Below the pieces are notes generated by a model. It was given only the letters and a program-made list of their open reading frames with translations, was not told the origin of the DNA and searched no databases. A stretch of 64,000 bases of DNA from positions 602,027 through 666,026 of the forward strand of contig DS022282.1 of NCBI GenBank assembly GCA_000153745.1, in the 5' to 3' direction. Each line of letters opens with the position of its first letter. The first letter of the stretch is position 1. The stretch comes from Rhodobacterales bacterium HTCC2255. GTDB lineage: Bacteria > Pseudomonadota > Alphaproteobacteria > Rhodobacterales > Rhodobacteraceae. Both the position numbers and the translations under genes were made by a program. Below, in pieces: positions 54,365-63,783 of the stretch.

Positions 54365-56431
54365 ATGTCATTTTCAGTTCAAAAAATTTTATTGAAGGCA
54401 GATCAGCATATAAAAAATAAAGAATTTAAAAAAGCAGAAGCTTTATACATAAAAATCTTATCAAAATTCCCAAAAAATTTAAAAGCTTTAACCGCCATTC
54501 GAATGCTTAATTTGGAAAATAAAGATAACCTTTTAGAAGTTACAAAAAATGAACATCTTAAAAAATTAATTCAATATTACAATATGAAGCAATTTTCAAA
54601 AGTTTTTATTAAAACTAAAGATCTAATTAAAATATACCCGAATGAAATTAATTTTTATAATATCTTAGGTGCATCAAACGCAGCAATTTTTGACTATGAT
54701 AATGCAATCAAAAATTATGAAAAAATAACTAAAATAAATCCAAAATTTGCAAATGCTTACTTTAATTTAGGAGTCATGTTTCAAGCTAAAAATTATTTCC
54801 AAAAATCAATTGCGAATTATGAGAAGGCAATATTCCTTAACCCAAATTATGCTGATGCATATAACAACATGGGAAATACTTTGAAAGAATTAGGAAAACT
54901 TGATGAAGCTTTGAAGGCATACGAAAAAACATTATCTTTAGTACCTAATCATGCTTTTGCGTATAATAATATTGGAAATATACTAGCAGAGCTGGGAAAC
55001 CGCAAAGAGTCTATTAATGCTTTTGAAAAAGCATTATCAATTAATCCAAATTATCCCAGCGCTTTGGCTGCTAAATTGCATCAATTATCTCATGTGTGTG
55101 CCTGGAAAGAAATTGAAAAGTATAATTCAAAAATTTCTGATATCGGTATCGATAATGATATTGTAACACCACATTTTATGCTATCATTGGAAGACTCGCC
55201 AGAGAGACATAGGCTACGTTCTGAAAATTTTATTAAGGATAAATATAATCAAAATTACTTACCAAAACGCAACATTCCACAAACAAAACCTAAACGTATA
55301 CGAATAGGATATGTTTCCTCAGACTTTAAAGAACATCCTGTTTCTTATCTAATTGCAAAGGTACTTGAGTCCCATAATAAAAATGAATTCGAAGTTTATG
55401 GATATTCAATAAGTCAAATTCAAAACGATAATATACACAAAAGATTAGTTAAATCATTCGAAGTATTTAAAGTTTTAAATAAAAAGAACGACGAAGATGC
55501 TGCATTAACCATACAAAAAGACAAGATTGACATTTTAATAGACCTAAATGGCTATACGGAGAACTCTCGTCCTGGTATATTTGCTTACAGGCCATCAAAT
55601 ATACAGATTAATTATCTCGGTTATCCCGGAACAATGGGATCAAATTTTATAGATTACATTATTGCAGATCCTGTGTTGATTCCCAATGATTTCAATCACT
55701 TTTATACCGAATCTATTATCAGAATGCCAAATTCTTATATGCCAACAGACGATACTCGTATAATATCAAATGAAAATTTATCGCGAAGTGAGTTTGGGTT
55801 ACCAGAAAATGAAATTGTTTTTTGTTGCTTCAACAATAACTATAAAATAACCGCAGATGAGTTTAATATCTGGATGCGTATTTTAATAAAAAATAAAAAA
55901 AGTGTCCTTTGGCTTAAAAAAAGTAACAAATGGTCAAAAGAAAATATTCAACTTGCGGCCAAAGAACGAGGGGTGAATCCTAAAAGGATAATTTTTGCTG
56001 AAAAATTACCAATTGAGAAACATCTTGCAAGTTATAAGCTGGCTGACATCTTCATCGATACGTTTTCTTATAATGCACACACAACTGCTACTGAAGCTCT
56101 TTGGGCAGGCTTACCAGTAATAACCAAAATAGGAAAAGGATTTGCAGCAAGAGTTGCTGGTAGCTTACTTTCAGCATTAGACTTAAAAGAGCTAATAACA
56201 GCCTCAGAGATAGAATACGAAAATTTAATCAAAAAACTAGCCTCAGATCCTATTGAACTTAATAAGATCAAACAAAAACTAGATAGAAATAAATTATCTT
56301 CACCACTATTTAACAGTACCGAATATACATTACACTTAGAAAAAGCGTTTGTGAAAATTTACAAAAACTATTTTAAAGGAGAAAATCCAAAAAATATTGA
56401 TGTAATATCAAATGAGGCCAATGATGTTTGA
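54365..56431 (+). CDS. TPR-containing O-GlcNAc transferase-like protein (GT41)
   Basis: A 688-residue protein. The N-terminal about 240 residues hold TPR repeats (YFNLGVMFQAKNYFQKSI, YNNMGNTLKELGKLDEAL, YNNIGNILAELGNRKESI), followed by a GT41/SPINDLY-type catalytic region: IRIGYVSSDFKEHPVSYL, LIDLNGYTENSRPGIFAYRP, INYLGYPGTMGSNFIDYI, FCCFNNNYKI and HTTATEALWAGLPVIT. It would transfer a sugar from a UDP-sugar to proteins or surface polymers. It is very AT-rich (12 of 60 G+C at 54421-54480). ATG 54365 is preferred to a TTG upstream. Confidence 0.85.
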   Translation: MSFSVQKILLKADQHIKNKEFKKAEALYIKILSKFPKNLKALTAIRMLNLENKDNLLEVTKNEHLKKLIQYYNMKQFSKVFIKTKDLIKIYPNEINFYNILGASNAAIFDYDNAIKNYEKITKINPKFANAYFNLGVMFQAKNYFQKSIANYEKAIFLNPNYADAYNNMGNTLKELGKLDEALKAYEKTLSLVPNHAFAYNNIGNILAELGNRKESINAFEKALSINPNYPSALAAKLHQLSHVCAWKEIEKYNSKISDIGIDNDIVTPHFMLSLEDSPERHRLRSENFIKDKYNQNYLPKRNIPQTKPKRIRIGYVSSDFKEHPVSYLIAKVLESHNKNEFEVYGYSISQIQNDNIHKRLVKSFEVFKVLNKKNDEDAALTIQKDKIDILIDLNGYTENSRPGIFAYRPSNIQINYLGYPGTMGSNFIDYIIADPVLIPNDFNHFYTESIIRMPNSYMPTDDTRIISNENLSRSEFGLPENEIVFCCFNNNYKITADEFNIWMRILIKNKKSVLWLKKSNKWSKENIQLAAKERGVNPKRIIFAEKLPIEKHLASYKLADIFIDTFSYNAHTTATEALWAGLPVITKIGKGFAARVAGSLLSALDLKELITASEIEYENLIKKLASDPIELNKIKQKLDRNKLSSPLFNSTEYTLHLEKAFVKIYKNYFKGENPKNIDVISNEANDV

Positions 56432-57173
56432 TCATATAGATATTATATATCTTTTAATAATGTTACTTATCGTATATTTTTCTGGCATCATTCGTGGTTA
56501 TACTGGATTTGGATCAGCTTTATTAACGGTTCCAGCTTTGGCTATTCTTTTTGGACCAGTCCAGGCGGTAGCAATCGAAATTCTAATCGAAATACCAGTA
56601 TCGATTGGTCTCTTACCAAAAGCAATGAAGAGCTTTGAGAAAAAAACTGTTCTACCAATATTGTTAACATTTGTAATATTTGTTCCTTTAGGTACTTTTT
56701 TATTGATATTGATAGATCAAAATATAGTAAAAATTGTTATTTCATTATTTGTTTTATTTTCTGTATATTTGTTGTCTCAACAGTCACAAATAAAAAGTTT
56801 AATATCAACCAAAGCAAATCTTATTATTGGCGCACTATCAGGTTTTTCGCAGGGCTTAACAGGTATGGCAGGCCCTTTTTTTGCTACTGCATTACTTGCA
56901 AGAGGCGATAGTAGCTCAATCACTCGTGCCAATATTGTAATGCTTTCTGCAGCAATTATAGGTCTTTCAGTTGCCAGTTTTTTTATATTTGGGCTTATTA
57001 CTAATCAAACTATTTTCTATGCCTTAATGGCTAGTCCCGCAATATTATTAGGGGCTTGGACTGGATCGGTATTGTTTGAAAAATATTCTAGTAAAAATTT
57101 TAAAACAGTAATGCTCTGCGTTCTAATAGTGTCAGCATTATTTACACTTTTTGATAGTTTGTATTTTAGATGA
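56424..57173 (+). CDS. sulfite exporter TauE/SafE-family membrane protein
   Basis: A 249-residue protein with about eight hydrophobic helices and the family's GFGSALLTVPALAILFGPVQA motif in the first repeat and GFSQGLTGMAGPFFATALLA in the second. These proteins export sulfite, sulfoacetate or other organic anions. It overlaps the end of the OGT gene by eight bases; ATG 56424 has GAGG six bases upstream, while ATGs at 56412 and 56421 are poorly spaced. Any link to the overlapping glycosyltransferase is unclear. Confidence 0.8.
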   Translation: MFDHIDIIYLLIMLLIVYFSGIIRGYTGFGSALLTVPALAILFGPVQAVAIEILIEIPVSIGLLPKAMKSFEKKTVLPILLTFVIFVPLGTFLLILIDQNIVKIVISLFVLFSVYLLSQQSQIKSLISTKANLIIGALSGFSQGLTGMAGPFFATALLARGDSSSITRANIVMLSAAIIGLSVASFFIFGLITNQTIFYALMASPAILLGAWTGSVLFEKYSSKNFKTVMLCVLIVSALFTLFDSLYFR

Positions 57174-57195
57174 GCGCTCAAAATACAGAAATATT

Positions 57196-58386
57196 CTAGG
57201 AAAAGCACTCTACAGTTAAGGCTATTCCCATTCCACCACCAATACACAAAGTTACCAATCCTTTAGAAGAGTTTCGACGTTTCATTTCATGTAAAAGAGT
57301 TACAAGAACGCGACAACCAGATGCGCCAACTGGATGACCAATTGCAATTGCTCCACCATTAACATTAACATTTTTGGGGTTCCATCCCATTTCCTGATTG
57401 ACTGAAATGGCTTGCGCAGCAAAAGCCTCATTTGCCTCAATCAAATCAAGATCATTCACATTCCAACCCGCTTTGCTAAGAGCTTTTTTTGATGCTGGGA
57501 TAGGTCCAGTCCCCATTACTTTTGGATCAACACCTGCTGTTGCCCACGACGCAATTCGTGCAAGCGGTGTCAGCCCTCGCCTGATTGCATCTTTCTCTCT
57601 CATCAATAGTACAACTGCAGCTCCATCATTTAAGCCAGAAGAATTTGCCGCAGTAACAGTCCCCAAATCATCGAATGCAGGCTGTAACTTTTCTATTGCC
57701 TGCAAATTTATATTAGTTCGAATATATTCATCATTTTCAAATATTTTATTTTCTTTTTTAGATTGAATATTTATCGGAGTTATTTCATCTATAAACTTTC
57801 CATTAAGTTGAGATTTTGATGCTTTAAGTTGTGAATTTAATGCAAATGCGTCTTGTTTTTTTCGGGATATTTTAAATTTTTTAGATATATTTTCAGCCGT
57901 GACACCCATATGATATCCAAATAAGGCATCGTTTAAACCATCTTTAATCATCGTATCTTCTATATGCATACTACCCATTTTTTTGCCCAACCTTAAAAAT
58001 GCGCTGTGATGTGATTGCGACATACTTTCTTGCCCTCCAGCAATAATAATATTTGCATCACCCAAGATTAATTGCTGAGCACCAAGAGCAACAGCTCTGA
58101 GCCCAGATCCACATAATTGATTGACTAAAAAAGCAGTTTTTTCTTCAGGCACACCGGCCTTCATTGCTGCTTGTCGTGCAGGATTTTGGCCTTGTCCAGC
58201 AGTAAGAATTTGACCCAAAATTACTTCATCAATTTCACTCAAATCAATTTTAGCACTCTCAGCAACTTTTTTTATTAACACTGCACCAAGATCATGGGCT
58301 GGAATTGTAGCAAGCCCACCACAAAATGAACCAACTGCAGTGCGGGTAGCACTTACTATAACAACAGATTCATTTCCGTTTTTCAT
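57196..58386 (-). CDS. acetyl-CoA C-acetyltransferase
   Basis: A 396-residue thiolase. C92 (LVNQLCGSGLRAVALG) is the acyl nucleophile, GGQESMSQSHHSA follows, NEAFAAQAIS and GGAIAIGHPVGASGCR provide the active His, and CIGGGMGIALTVE contains the second Cys. It splits acetoacetyl-CoA into two acetyl-CoA. The start overlaps the stop of the acetoacetate-CoA ligase gene by four bases, a clear functional pair. Confidence 0.88.
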   Translation of the reverse strand: MKNGNESVVIVSATRTAVGSFCGGLATIPAHDLGAVLIKKVAESAKIDLSEIDEVILGQILTAGQGQNPARQAAMKAGVPEEKTAFLVNQLCGSGLRAVALGAQQLILGDANIIIAGGQESMSQSHHSAFLRLGKKMGSMHIEDTMIKDGLNDALFGYHMGVTAENISKKFKISRKKQDAFALNSQLKASKSQLNGKFIDEITPINIQSKKENKIFENDEYIRTNINLQAIEKLQPAFDDLGTVTAANSSGLNDGAAVVLLMREKDAIRRGLTPLARIASWATAGVDPKVMGTGPIPASKKALSKAGWNVNDLDLIEANEAFAAQAISVNQEMGWNPKNVNVNGGAIAIGHPVGASGCRVLVTLLHEMKRRNSSKGLVTLCIGGGMGIALTVECFS

Positions 58387-60353
58387 GAAATAACATTCAA
58401 TTCTTTGATATTCTTAAAATATTCTATTGCTTCTGGGTTTGCCAGTGAAGCCATATTTTTTATATTATGACCATGCACAGTATCCCGAACAGCAATTTCT
58501 GCAATTTTTCCAGACTTTGTTCTTGGAATATCTTCAACTTTTAAAATTACTGCTGGTACATGTCGCGGTGTTGCTTTCGCTCTGATTTCTAGTTTTATTT
58601 TCTTAACAAGAGCTTCATTAAATAATACATTTTCTTTTATTCTTAAGAATAATACGACACGTTGATCACCATCAATATTTTGTCCAATGACGACACCTTC
58701 GATTACTTCCTCCATTGCCTCAACAACTCGGTAAATCTCTGCTGTCCCAATTCTTACTCCGCCGGGATTCAAAACAGCATCAGAGCGTCCAAAAAATCTC
58801 AATCCTTTGTTAGGCGTCAACTCAACAAAATCACCTTGGTGCCAAACATTTTCAAACTTTTCAAAATAAGCTGATTTATACCTCACATTATCTTTATCAT
58901 TCCAAAATCCAATGGGCATAGACGGATGTGGACTTTCACATACTAATTCACCTCGGGTATTTTGTATTTCTTTGCCATCATCATTATAAACTTTAACATT
59001 CATGGCCAAATGGCGTTTTTGACATTCACCTTTAAAAACTGGACTTGTTGGACTACCACCAACAAAACATCCTAAAATATCTGTCCCTCCGGCTATCGAA
59101 GATAAACAAACATCTTTTTTCCAATTCTTATATACATAATCAAAGCCAACTTCAGATAAAGGCGAACCTGTCGACAGGATTGTTCTTAATTTAGTCAAAT
59201 CATGAGTTTTCATTGGCTTAACATCTGCTTTTGAGCATGCATCTAAATATTTAGCTGATGTCCCAAAGTGCGTTACTTTTTCTTCAGAAATAATATTGGC
59301 TAATCTATTACCATCTGGAAAAAAGGGCGATCCATCAAATAAAACCAAAGTTGCACCTGAAGCTAATCCAGAGACCATCCAGTTCCACATCATCCAACCA
59401 CAGGTTGTAAAATATAATAACCTATCATTCATTTTTATATCTGACTGAAGTTGGTGTTCTTTTACGTGTTGAAGTAAAGTTCCACCAACAGAATGGAGTA
59501 TACACTTGGGCAATCCCGTAGTTCCAGATGAAAACATGATAAACAATGGGTCGTTGAAGTTTACTCTTTCATAATGAATTTTTTGAACAGCAAAAGGTGC
59601 AAGATAATCGCTCCACAAAATACCCTTTTCGCCGATTGGTGATATATCTGCTTCAACATGATTTAATGGAAAAATAATAGTTTTCTGAATACTAGGAACT
59701 CTAGAAGTTAAATCTGCCGCAATCTTTATGTTAGATATTTCTTTCCCATTGTATTGATATCCATCGGCACAGAATAAAACTTTTGGCTCTATCTGACTAA
59801 TCCTGTCAAGTGCAGCACTGAGACCAAAATCTGGAGAGCACGAGCTCCAAACTGCCCCAATGGATGAGACGGCCAATAACGCAACTATGGTATAAGGTGA
59901 GTTTGGTACTATACCTGCAACTCTATCACCTTTTTGGACTCCACTTTCACGTAATGATTGTTGAAGTAAAGATACTGAGTTATACAATTCTTTCCAAGAC
60001 CACTCAGTACGTGCTCCACCTTCATCATGAAAAATAATTGCAGGGCCATTATTTGAAGCATTTAAAACATTTTCTGCATAATTTATTTTTCCATTTGGAA
60101 AAAACTTCGCATTTATTATCTCTTTACAAGGAGTTAAAACAACATCCCCCTTTGAGCCTTGTATATTGCCATAATCCCAAAAAGCAGACCAAAAATTTTC
60201 AATATTTGTAACAGACCAATCCCATAATGCGTCATAGTCTTCAAAATTTCCCAATTCAGATTTTTGTAAATATTCACAAAAACTTGTTACATTCGCTTTT
60301 TTGACTCTTTGAGTGCTAGGACGCCAAATTGGTTCTTGTTTATCAATGCACAT
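58383..60353 (-). CDS. acetoacetate-CoA ligase
   Basis: A 656-residue AMP-forming ligase of acetoacetyl-CoA synthetase type. N-terminal NFWSAFWDYGNIQGSKGD fits the family, with the P-loop MFSSGTTGLPKCILHSVGG, GRSDAVLNPGGVRIGTAEIY, and catalytic lysine in RTKSGKIAEIAVRD. It activates acetoacetate with ATP and CoA, and the coupled thiolase then yields acetyl-CoA. Confidence 0.86.
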   Translation of the reverse strand: MCIDKQEPIWRPSTQRVKKANVTSFCEYLQKSELGNFEDYDALWDWSVTNIENFWSAFWDYGNIQGSKGDVVLTPCKEIINAKFFPNGKINYAENVLNASNNGPAIIFHDEGGARTEWSWKELYNSVSLLQQSLRESGVQKGDRVAGIVPNSPYTIVALLAVSSIGAVWSSCSPDFGLSAALDRISQIEPKVLFCADGYQYNGKEISNIKIAADLTSRVPSIQKTIIFPLNHVEADISPIGEKGILWSDYLAPFAVQKIHYERVNFNDPLFIMFSSGTTGLPKCILHSVGGTLLQHVKEHQLQSDIKMNDRLLYFTTCGWMMWNWMVSGLASGATLVLFDGSPFFPDGNRLANIISEEKVTHFGTSAKYLDACSKADVKPMKTHDLTKLRTILSTGSPLSEVGFDYVYKNWKKDVCLSSIAGGTDILGCFVGGSPTSPVFKGECQKRHLAMNVKVYNDDGKEIQNTRGELVCESPHPSMPIGFWNDKDNVRYKSAYFEKFENVWHQGDFVELTPNKGLRFFGRSDAVLNPGGVRIGTAEIYRVVEAMEEVIEGVVIGQNIDGDQRVVLFLRIKENVLFNEALVKKIKLEIRAKATPRHVPAVILKVEDIPRTKSGKIAEIAVRDTVHGHNIKNMASLANPEAIEYFKNIKELNVIS

Positions 60354-60527
60354 TTTTAAAAAAGATTCCCCAATTTATTCTGCACAATACATATGGATAG
60401 CGTAATCTTGTGTCCATAATGAAATTTAAAGCCATAATTAACATTCATAACAAAATAAGGTCAAAATTTAGTATAGACTGAGAACTTGATCAGTGATTAT
60501 GGTTATTCTCAAAGATTGGGGGCTTTT

Positions 60528-61568
60528 ATGTTTTTAAAAAATGCATGGTATGTTGCAGCATGGGCAGATGAAGTGACCCATAATTTACAACAAATTACAG
60601 TTTTAAATCAAAAAATATGCATTTTTAAATCTCAATCTGGAGATTTTGTTGCATTAGAAGATGCTTGCCCACATCGCAAATTACCACTTTCAAAAGGTCG
60701 AATTAAAGGTGACACAGTAGAATGTGGCTATCATGGCCTTACATTTGATTGTTCTGGAAAGTGCGTATGGGCACCTGGGCAAGGTAATATTCCTTCAAAT
60801 GCAAAAGTTCATTCATACCCACTACATGAAAAATACGGTTTAATTTGGATATGGATGGGCAATAGTGCCTTAGCTGATCATCACGACATATTTGAGATAA
60901 AAAATTATAATGATCCATCATGGGGAATAAACCGTGGTGATGCCATGGAACTTGAATGTAATTATCTACTCATGTGCGATAATCTATTGGATCCAACCCA
61001 TGTTGCATGGGTACATGCTGGTAGCTTTGGACAAGCAGCCACTAAAAGTGCTCCACTACGCGTAAAGAAAACTGATGATGGTGTGATTGTTCACCGTTGG
61101 ATGTTGGATGTGGAACCAGCCCCTTTTTACAAAAAAGTAGTAGGATTTAAAGGAAATTGCGACCGATTACAGCATTATGAAGTTAGATATCCATCAAATG
61201 CACTTATTAAAGCCATTTTCACACCCGCAGGAACAGGTGGCTCAGAGGGAAAACTTCATGAAGATGTATTTATAATGGATAGCTATAATTTCATGACACC
61301 AGTTACGGAAAGTAAAACGCGTTATTATTGGTTTCAATTACGAAATATACGTCCTGATGATCCTGAATTATCCCAGTTAATGACTGATGATGTTCAACAC
61401 GCATTTGAAGAGGATCAAAATGTTCTCAACGAAGTGCAAAAAGGTATGACCAATAAAACATCGCCACATATTGATTTGCCAATAGACGCAGGTCAACTTC
61501 GTTTTAGACGCCAATTACAAGCAATGATCAATGAGGAAGTGCAAGTAGATAAACAGATGGCTCAATAA
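60528..61568 (+). CDS. Rieske non-heme iron oxygenase, alpha subunit type
   Basis: A 346-residue protein of the vanillate O-demethylase oxygenase (VanA)-like group. The Rieske ligands are C47, H49, C66 and H69 (ACPHRKLPLSKG, VECGYHGL), and the mononuclear iron site is in NLLDPTHVAWVHAG. The start MFLKNAWYVAAW at 60528 is chosen because GGGGG lies six bases before it and family homology begins there. A reductase subunit is not adjacent. It starts a rightward cluster with two redox enzymes and a histidinol dehydrogenase-like protein. Confidence 0.85.
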   Translation: MFLKNAWYVAAWADEVTHNLQQITVLNQKICIFKSQSGDFVALEDACPHRKLPLSKGRIKGDTVECGYHGLTFDCSGKCVWAPGQGNIPSNAKVHSYPLHEKYGLIWIWMGNSALADHHDIFEIKNYNDPSWGINRGDAMELECNYLLMCDNLLDPTHVAWVHAGSFGQAATKSAPLRVKKTDDGVIVHRWMLDVEPAPFYKKVVGFKGNCDRLQHYEVRYPSNALIKAIFTPAGTGGSEGKLHEDVFIMDSYNFMTPVTESKTRYYWFQLRNIRPDDPELSQLMTDDVQHAFEEDQNVLNEVQKGMTNKTSPHIDLPIDAGQLRFRRQLQAMINEEVQVDKQMAQ

Positions 61569-61592
61569 ACTTTAGCAACGGCAATTAATCAT

Positions 61593-62813
61593 ATGTACAC
61601 AAATCAATTATTAGCAGAACCAAAAAAAAGTACCTACGATGTAATAATCATTGGTGGAGCGATGCTTGGATCATCAGTTGCTTGGTTTTTGGCAAAGAAT
61701 GCTGACTTTGATGGATCAATATTAGTCATAGAAAAAGATCCAAGCTATGAATTTACGTCCACATCACACACCAACAGCTGCATGCGCCAACAATTCAGTG
61801 CTGAAATTAACATAAAAATTTCTCAATTCGGGGCAAATTTTGTAAAAAACTTTCAGGAATATATGGGAGGTGATGAGCGTGTGCCTCAAATACCGTTTCA
61901 TCAATATGGATATATGTATTTGGCTGATAATCCAATATTTGCACAAACATTAAAAGAAGCTCAAATTATACAAGAAAAATGCGGTGCTGGCACAAAACAT
62001 ATGTCAGTTGATCAAATAGAAAATGATTATCCGTTTTATATGCTAGATGACATAATCGCAGCAAATCACAATTTGATTGATGAAGGTTACTTCGATGGTA
62101 ATACAATTTTCGATTGGTGGAAAAGATCTGCAAAAGAAAACGGTGTTGAATATGTAAACAACGAAGTTGTCTCAATAGAAAAAAACTCTACGGGTAACTA
62201 TGTCGAAACTATAACATTAAAATCTGGTGAAAAAATCAATGCGGGGCAAGTTGTCAATGCTACCGGACCTCGGGCTAGCTTAACTGCACGAATGTTAGGC
62301 ATTCAATTACCAGTTGAACCGCGTAAAAGATATACATTCATTTTTGATGCTGAAAAGCCCCTTGACCGAGACTTACCACTTACCATTGACCCGTCTGGAG
62401 TTCACATGAGGTCAGAAGGTCAGTACTATTTAGCTGGGTGTCCTCCTGATGTAGATCCAGCAGTTGAATATGATGATTTTACACAAGACCATAACATTTG
62501 GCAGGAAAAAGTTTGGCCAATACTGGCAAACAGAATTCCACAATTTGAATCCATCAAATTACTAAATTCTTGGGCAGGTCATTACGCTTTCAATACTCTT
62601 GATCAGAACGCAATTGTTGGACCCCATTCGTATGTAAAGAATTTTTTGTTTGTAAACGGATTTTCTGGGCATGGATTTCAACAATCTCCTGCAATGGGTA
62701 GAGGTATAGCAGAAATGATTACTTATGGTGAATATAGAACTCTCGATCTTTCTCCATTTGGCTTTGCACGAATAGAAAATAATGAACCATTTATAGAAAA
62801 AGCTGTGATTTAA
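61593..62813 (+). CDS. FAD-dependent oxidoreductase (DAO family)
   Basis: A 406-residue flavoprotein: the FAD motif is DVIIIGGAMLGSSVAWFLA near residue 15, followed by SHTNSCMRQQFSAEINIKIS, an NATGPRASLTARMLG segment and C-terminal NGFSGHGFQQSPAMGRGIAE. It resembles sarcosine/glycine oxidase- and DadA-type enzymes that oxidise amines. It follows the Rieske gene by 24 bases. The substrate is probably an N-methyl or amino compound, by family only. Confidence 0.84.
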   Translation: MYTNQLLAEPKKSTYDVIIIGGAMLGSSVAWFLAKNADFDGSILVIEKDPSYEFTSTSHTNSCMRQQFSAEINIKISQFGANFVKNFQEYMGGDERVPQIPFHQYGYMYLADNPIFAQTLKEAQIIQEKCGAGTKHMSVDQIENDYPFYMLDDIIAANHNLIDEGYFDGNTIFDWWKRSAKENGVEYVNNEVVSIEKNSTGNYVETITLKSGEKINAGQVVNATGPRASLTARMLGIQLPVEPRKRYTFIFDAEKPLDRDLPLTIDPSGVHMRSEGQYYLAGCPPDVDPAVEYDDFTQDHNIWQEKVWPILANRIPQFESIKLLNSWAGHYAFNTLDQNAIVGPHSYVKNFLFVNGFSGHGFQQSPAMGRGIAEMITYGEYRTLDLSPFGFARIENNEPFIEKAVI

Positions 62814-62825
62814 AGGATTTAAAAA

Positions 62826-63662
62826 ATGAAAAAAATTGTACTCACTGGAGCCGCTGGAAGACTTGGTTCGTATCTTCGAGAACCATTATTAAGACTAGCA
62901 CAGGAGCTTGTATCATCAGACATTATTGAAAGTATTGGAACACTTCACCCAAATGAAACATATGTAAGAGCCGATCTATCAGATTTATCAGCAATGATTG
63001 ATCTACTCAAAGGTGCCGACATGGTAGTTCATTTTGGTGCAATAGGCGACGAAGCACCCTTTGACGCAATATTACAGGCAAATATTGTTGGAGCATATAA
63101 TATTTGGGAAGCGGCTCATCAAAACGGAGTGAAGCGTGTCGTTTATGCAAGCTCAATTCATGCCGTAGGAATGCATAAAAAAACAGATTTTATTGGTACT
63201 GACGTTCCACATAGGCCTGACACTTATTATGGACTAGCAAAGTGTTTTGCCGAAGACCTCGCTTCTCTTTATTGGGATAAACGCGGATTAGAATCTGTTT
63301 GTATGCGTATTCTATCGTGTGCTCAGGTATCTAATCCTAGAGCTGTTGGTTCTTGGTTATCGTATGATGATTTAATTCAGCTTGTTGAAAAATCTATCAC
63401 TACACAAATAACTGGTTTCTCAATTGTTTATGGTGTTTCGAATAATGACCGTGCAACTGTTGATAATAGTATGGCTAGCCATCTTGGGTTTAAACCAAAA
63501 GATAACGCTGAACAATTTGCAGAAAAAATTTATTCTGAAGAAGAAAAGCTAGATCCATACGATCAAGGTGCAGTTTGCCAGGGAGGGCCTTTTGCATCAG
63601 TCGAGTTAGGTCATAGTGGTGTTGCCACAATGAAAATAGCAAATGATAAAAAAGTAATTTAA
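62826..63662 (+). CDS. NAD-dependent epimerase/dehydratase-family protein (uronate dehydrogenase-like)
   Basis: A 278-residue extended SDR of the length typical of uronate dehydrogenase (EC 1.1.1.203). The NAD motif is VLTGAAGRLGSYL, with ASSIHAVGMH around S110 and Y135-x3-K139 in TYYGLAKCFAE. Uronate dehydrogenases oxidise galacturonate and glucuronate to aldaro-lactones. The neighbours do not form a complete uronate pathway, so the assignment is tentative. It starts 12 bases after the FAD oxidoreductase. Confidence 0.75.
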   Translation: MKKIVLTGAAGRLGSYLREPLLRLAQELVSSDIIESIGTLHPNETYVRADLSDLSAMIDLLKGADMVVHFGAIGDEAPFDAILQANIVGAYNIWEAAHQNGVKRVVYASSIHAVGMHKKTDFIGTDVPHRPDTYYGLAKCFAEDLASLYWDKRGLESVCMRILSCAQVSNPRAVGSWLSYDDLIQLVEKSITTQITGFSIVYGVSNNDRATVDNSMASHLGFKPKDNAEQFAEKIYSEEEKLDPYDQGAVCQGGPFASVELGHSGVATMKIANDKKVI

Positions 63663-63783
63663 TAAATTTAAAACATAAAGATCTGGAACATTAGGTTTTG
63701 AAAAACCGAAAGTTTTAAAAACCTCTATGCCTTATTAAAATTATAAGCCAATATTACGCAAAATTTACCATAAAGGATAACCC

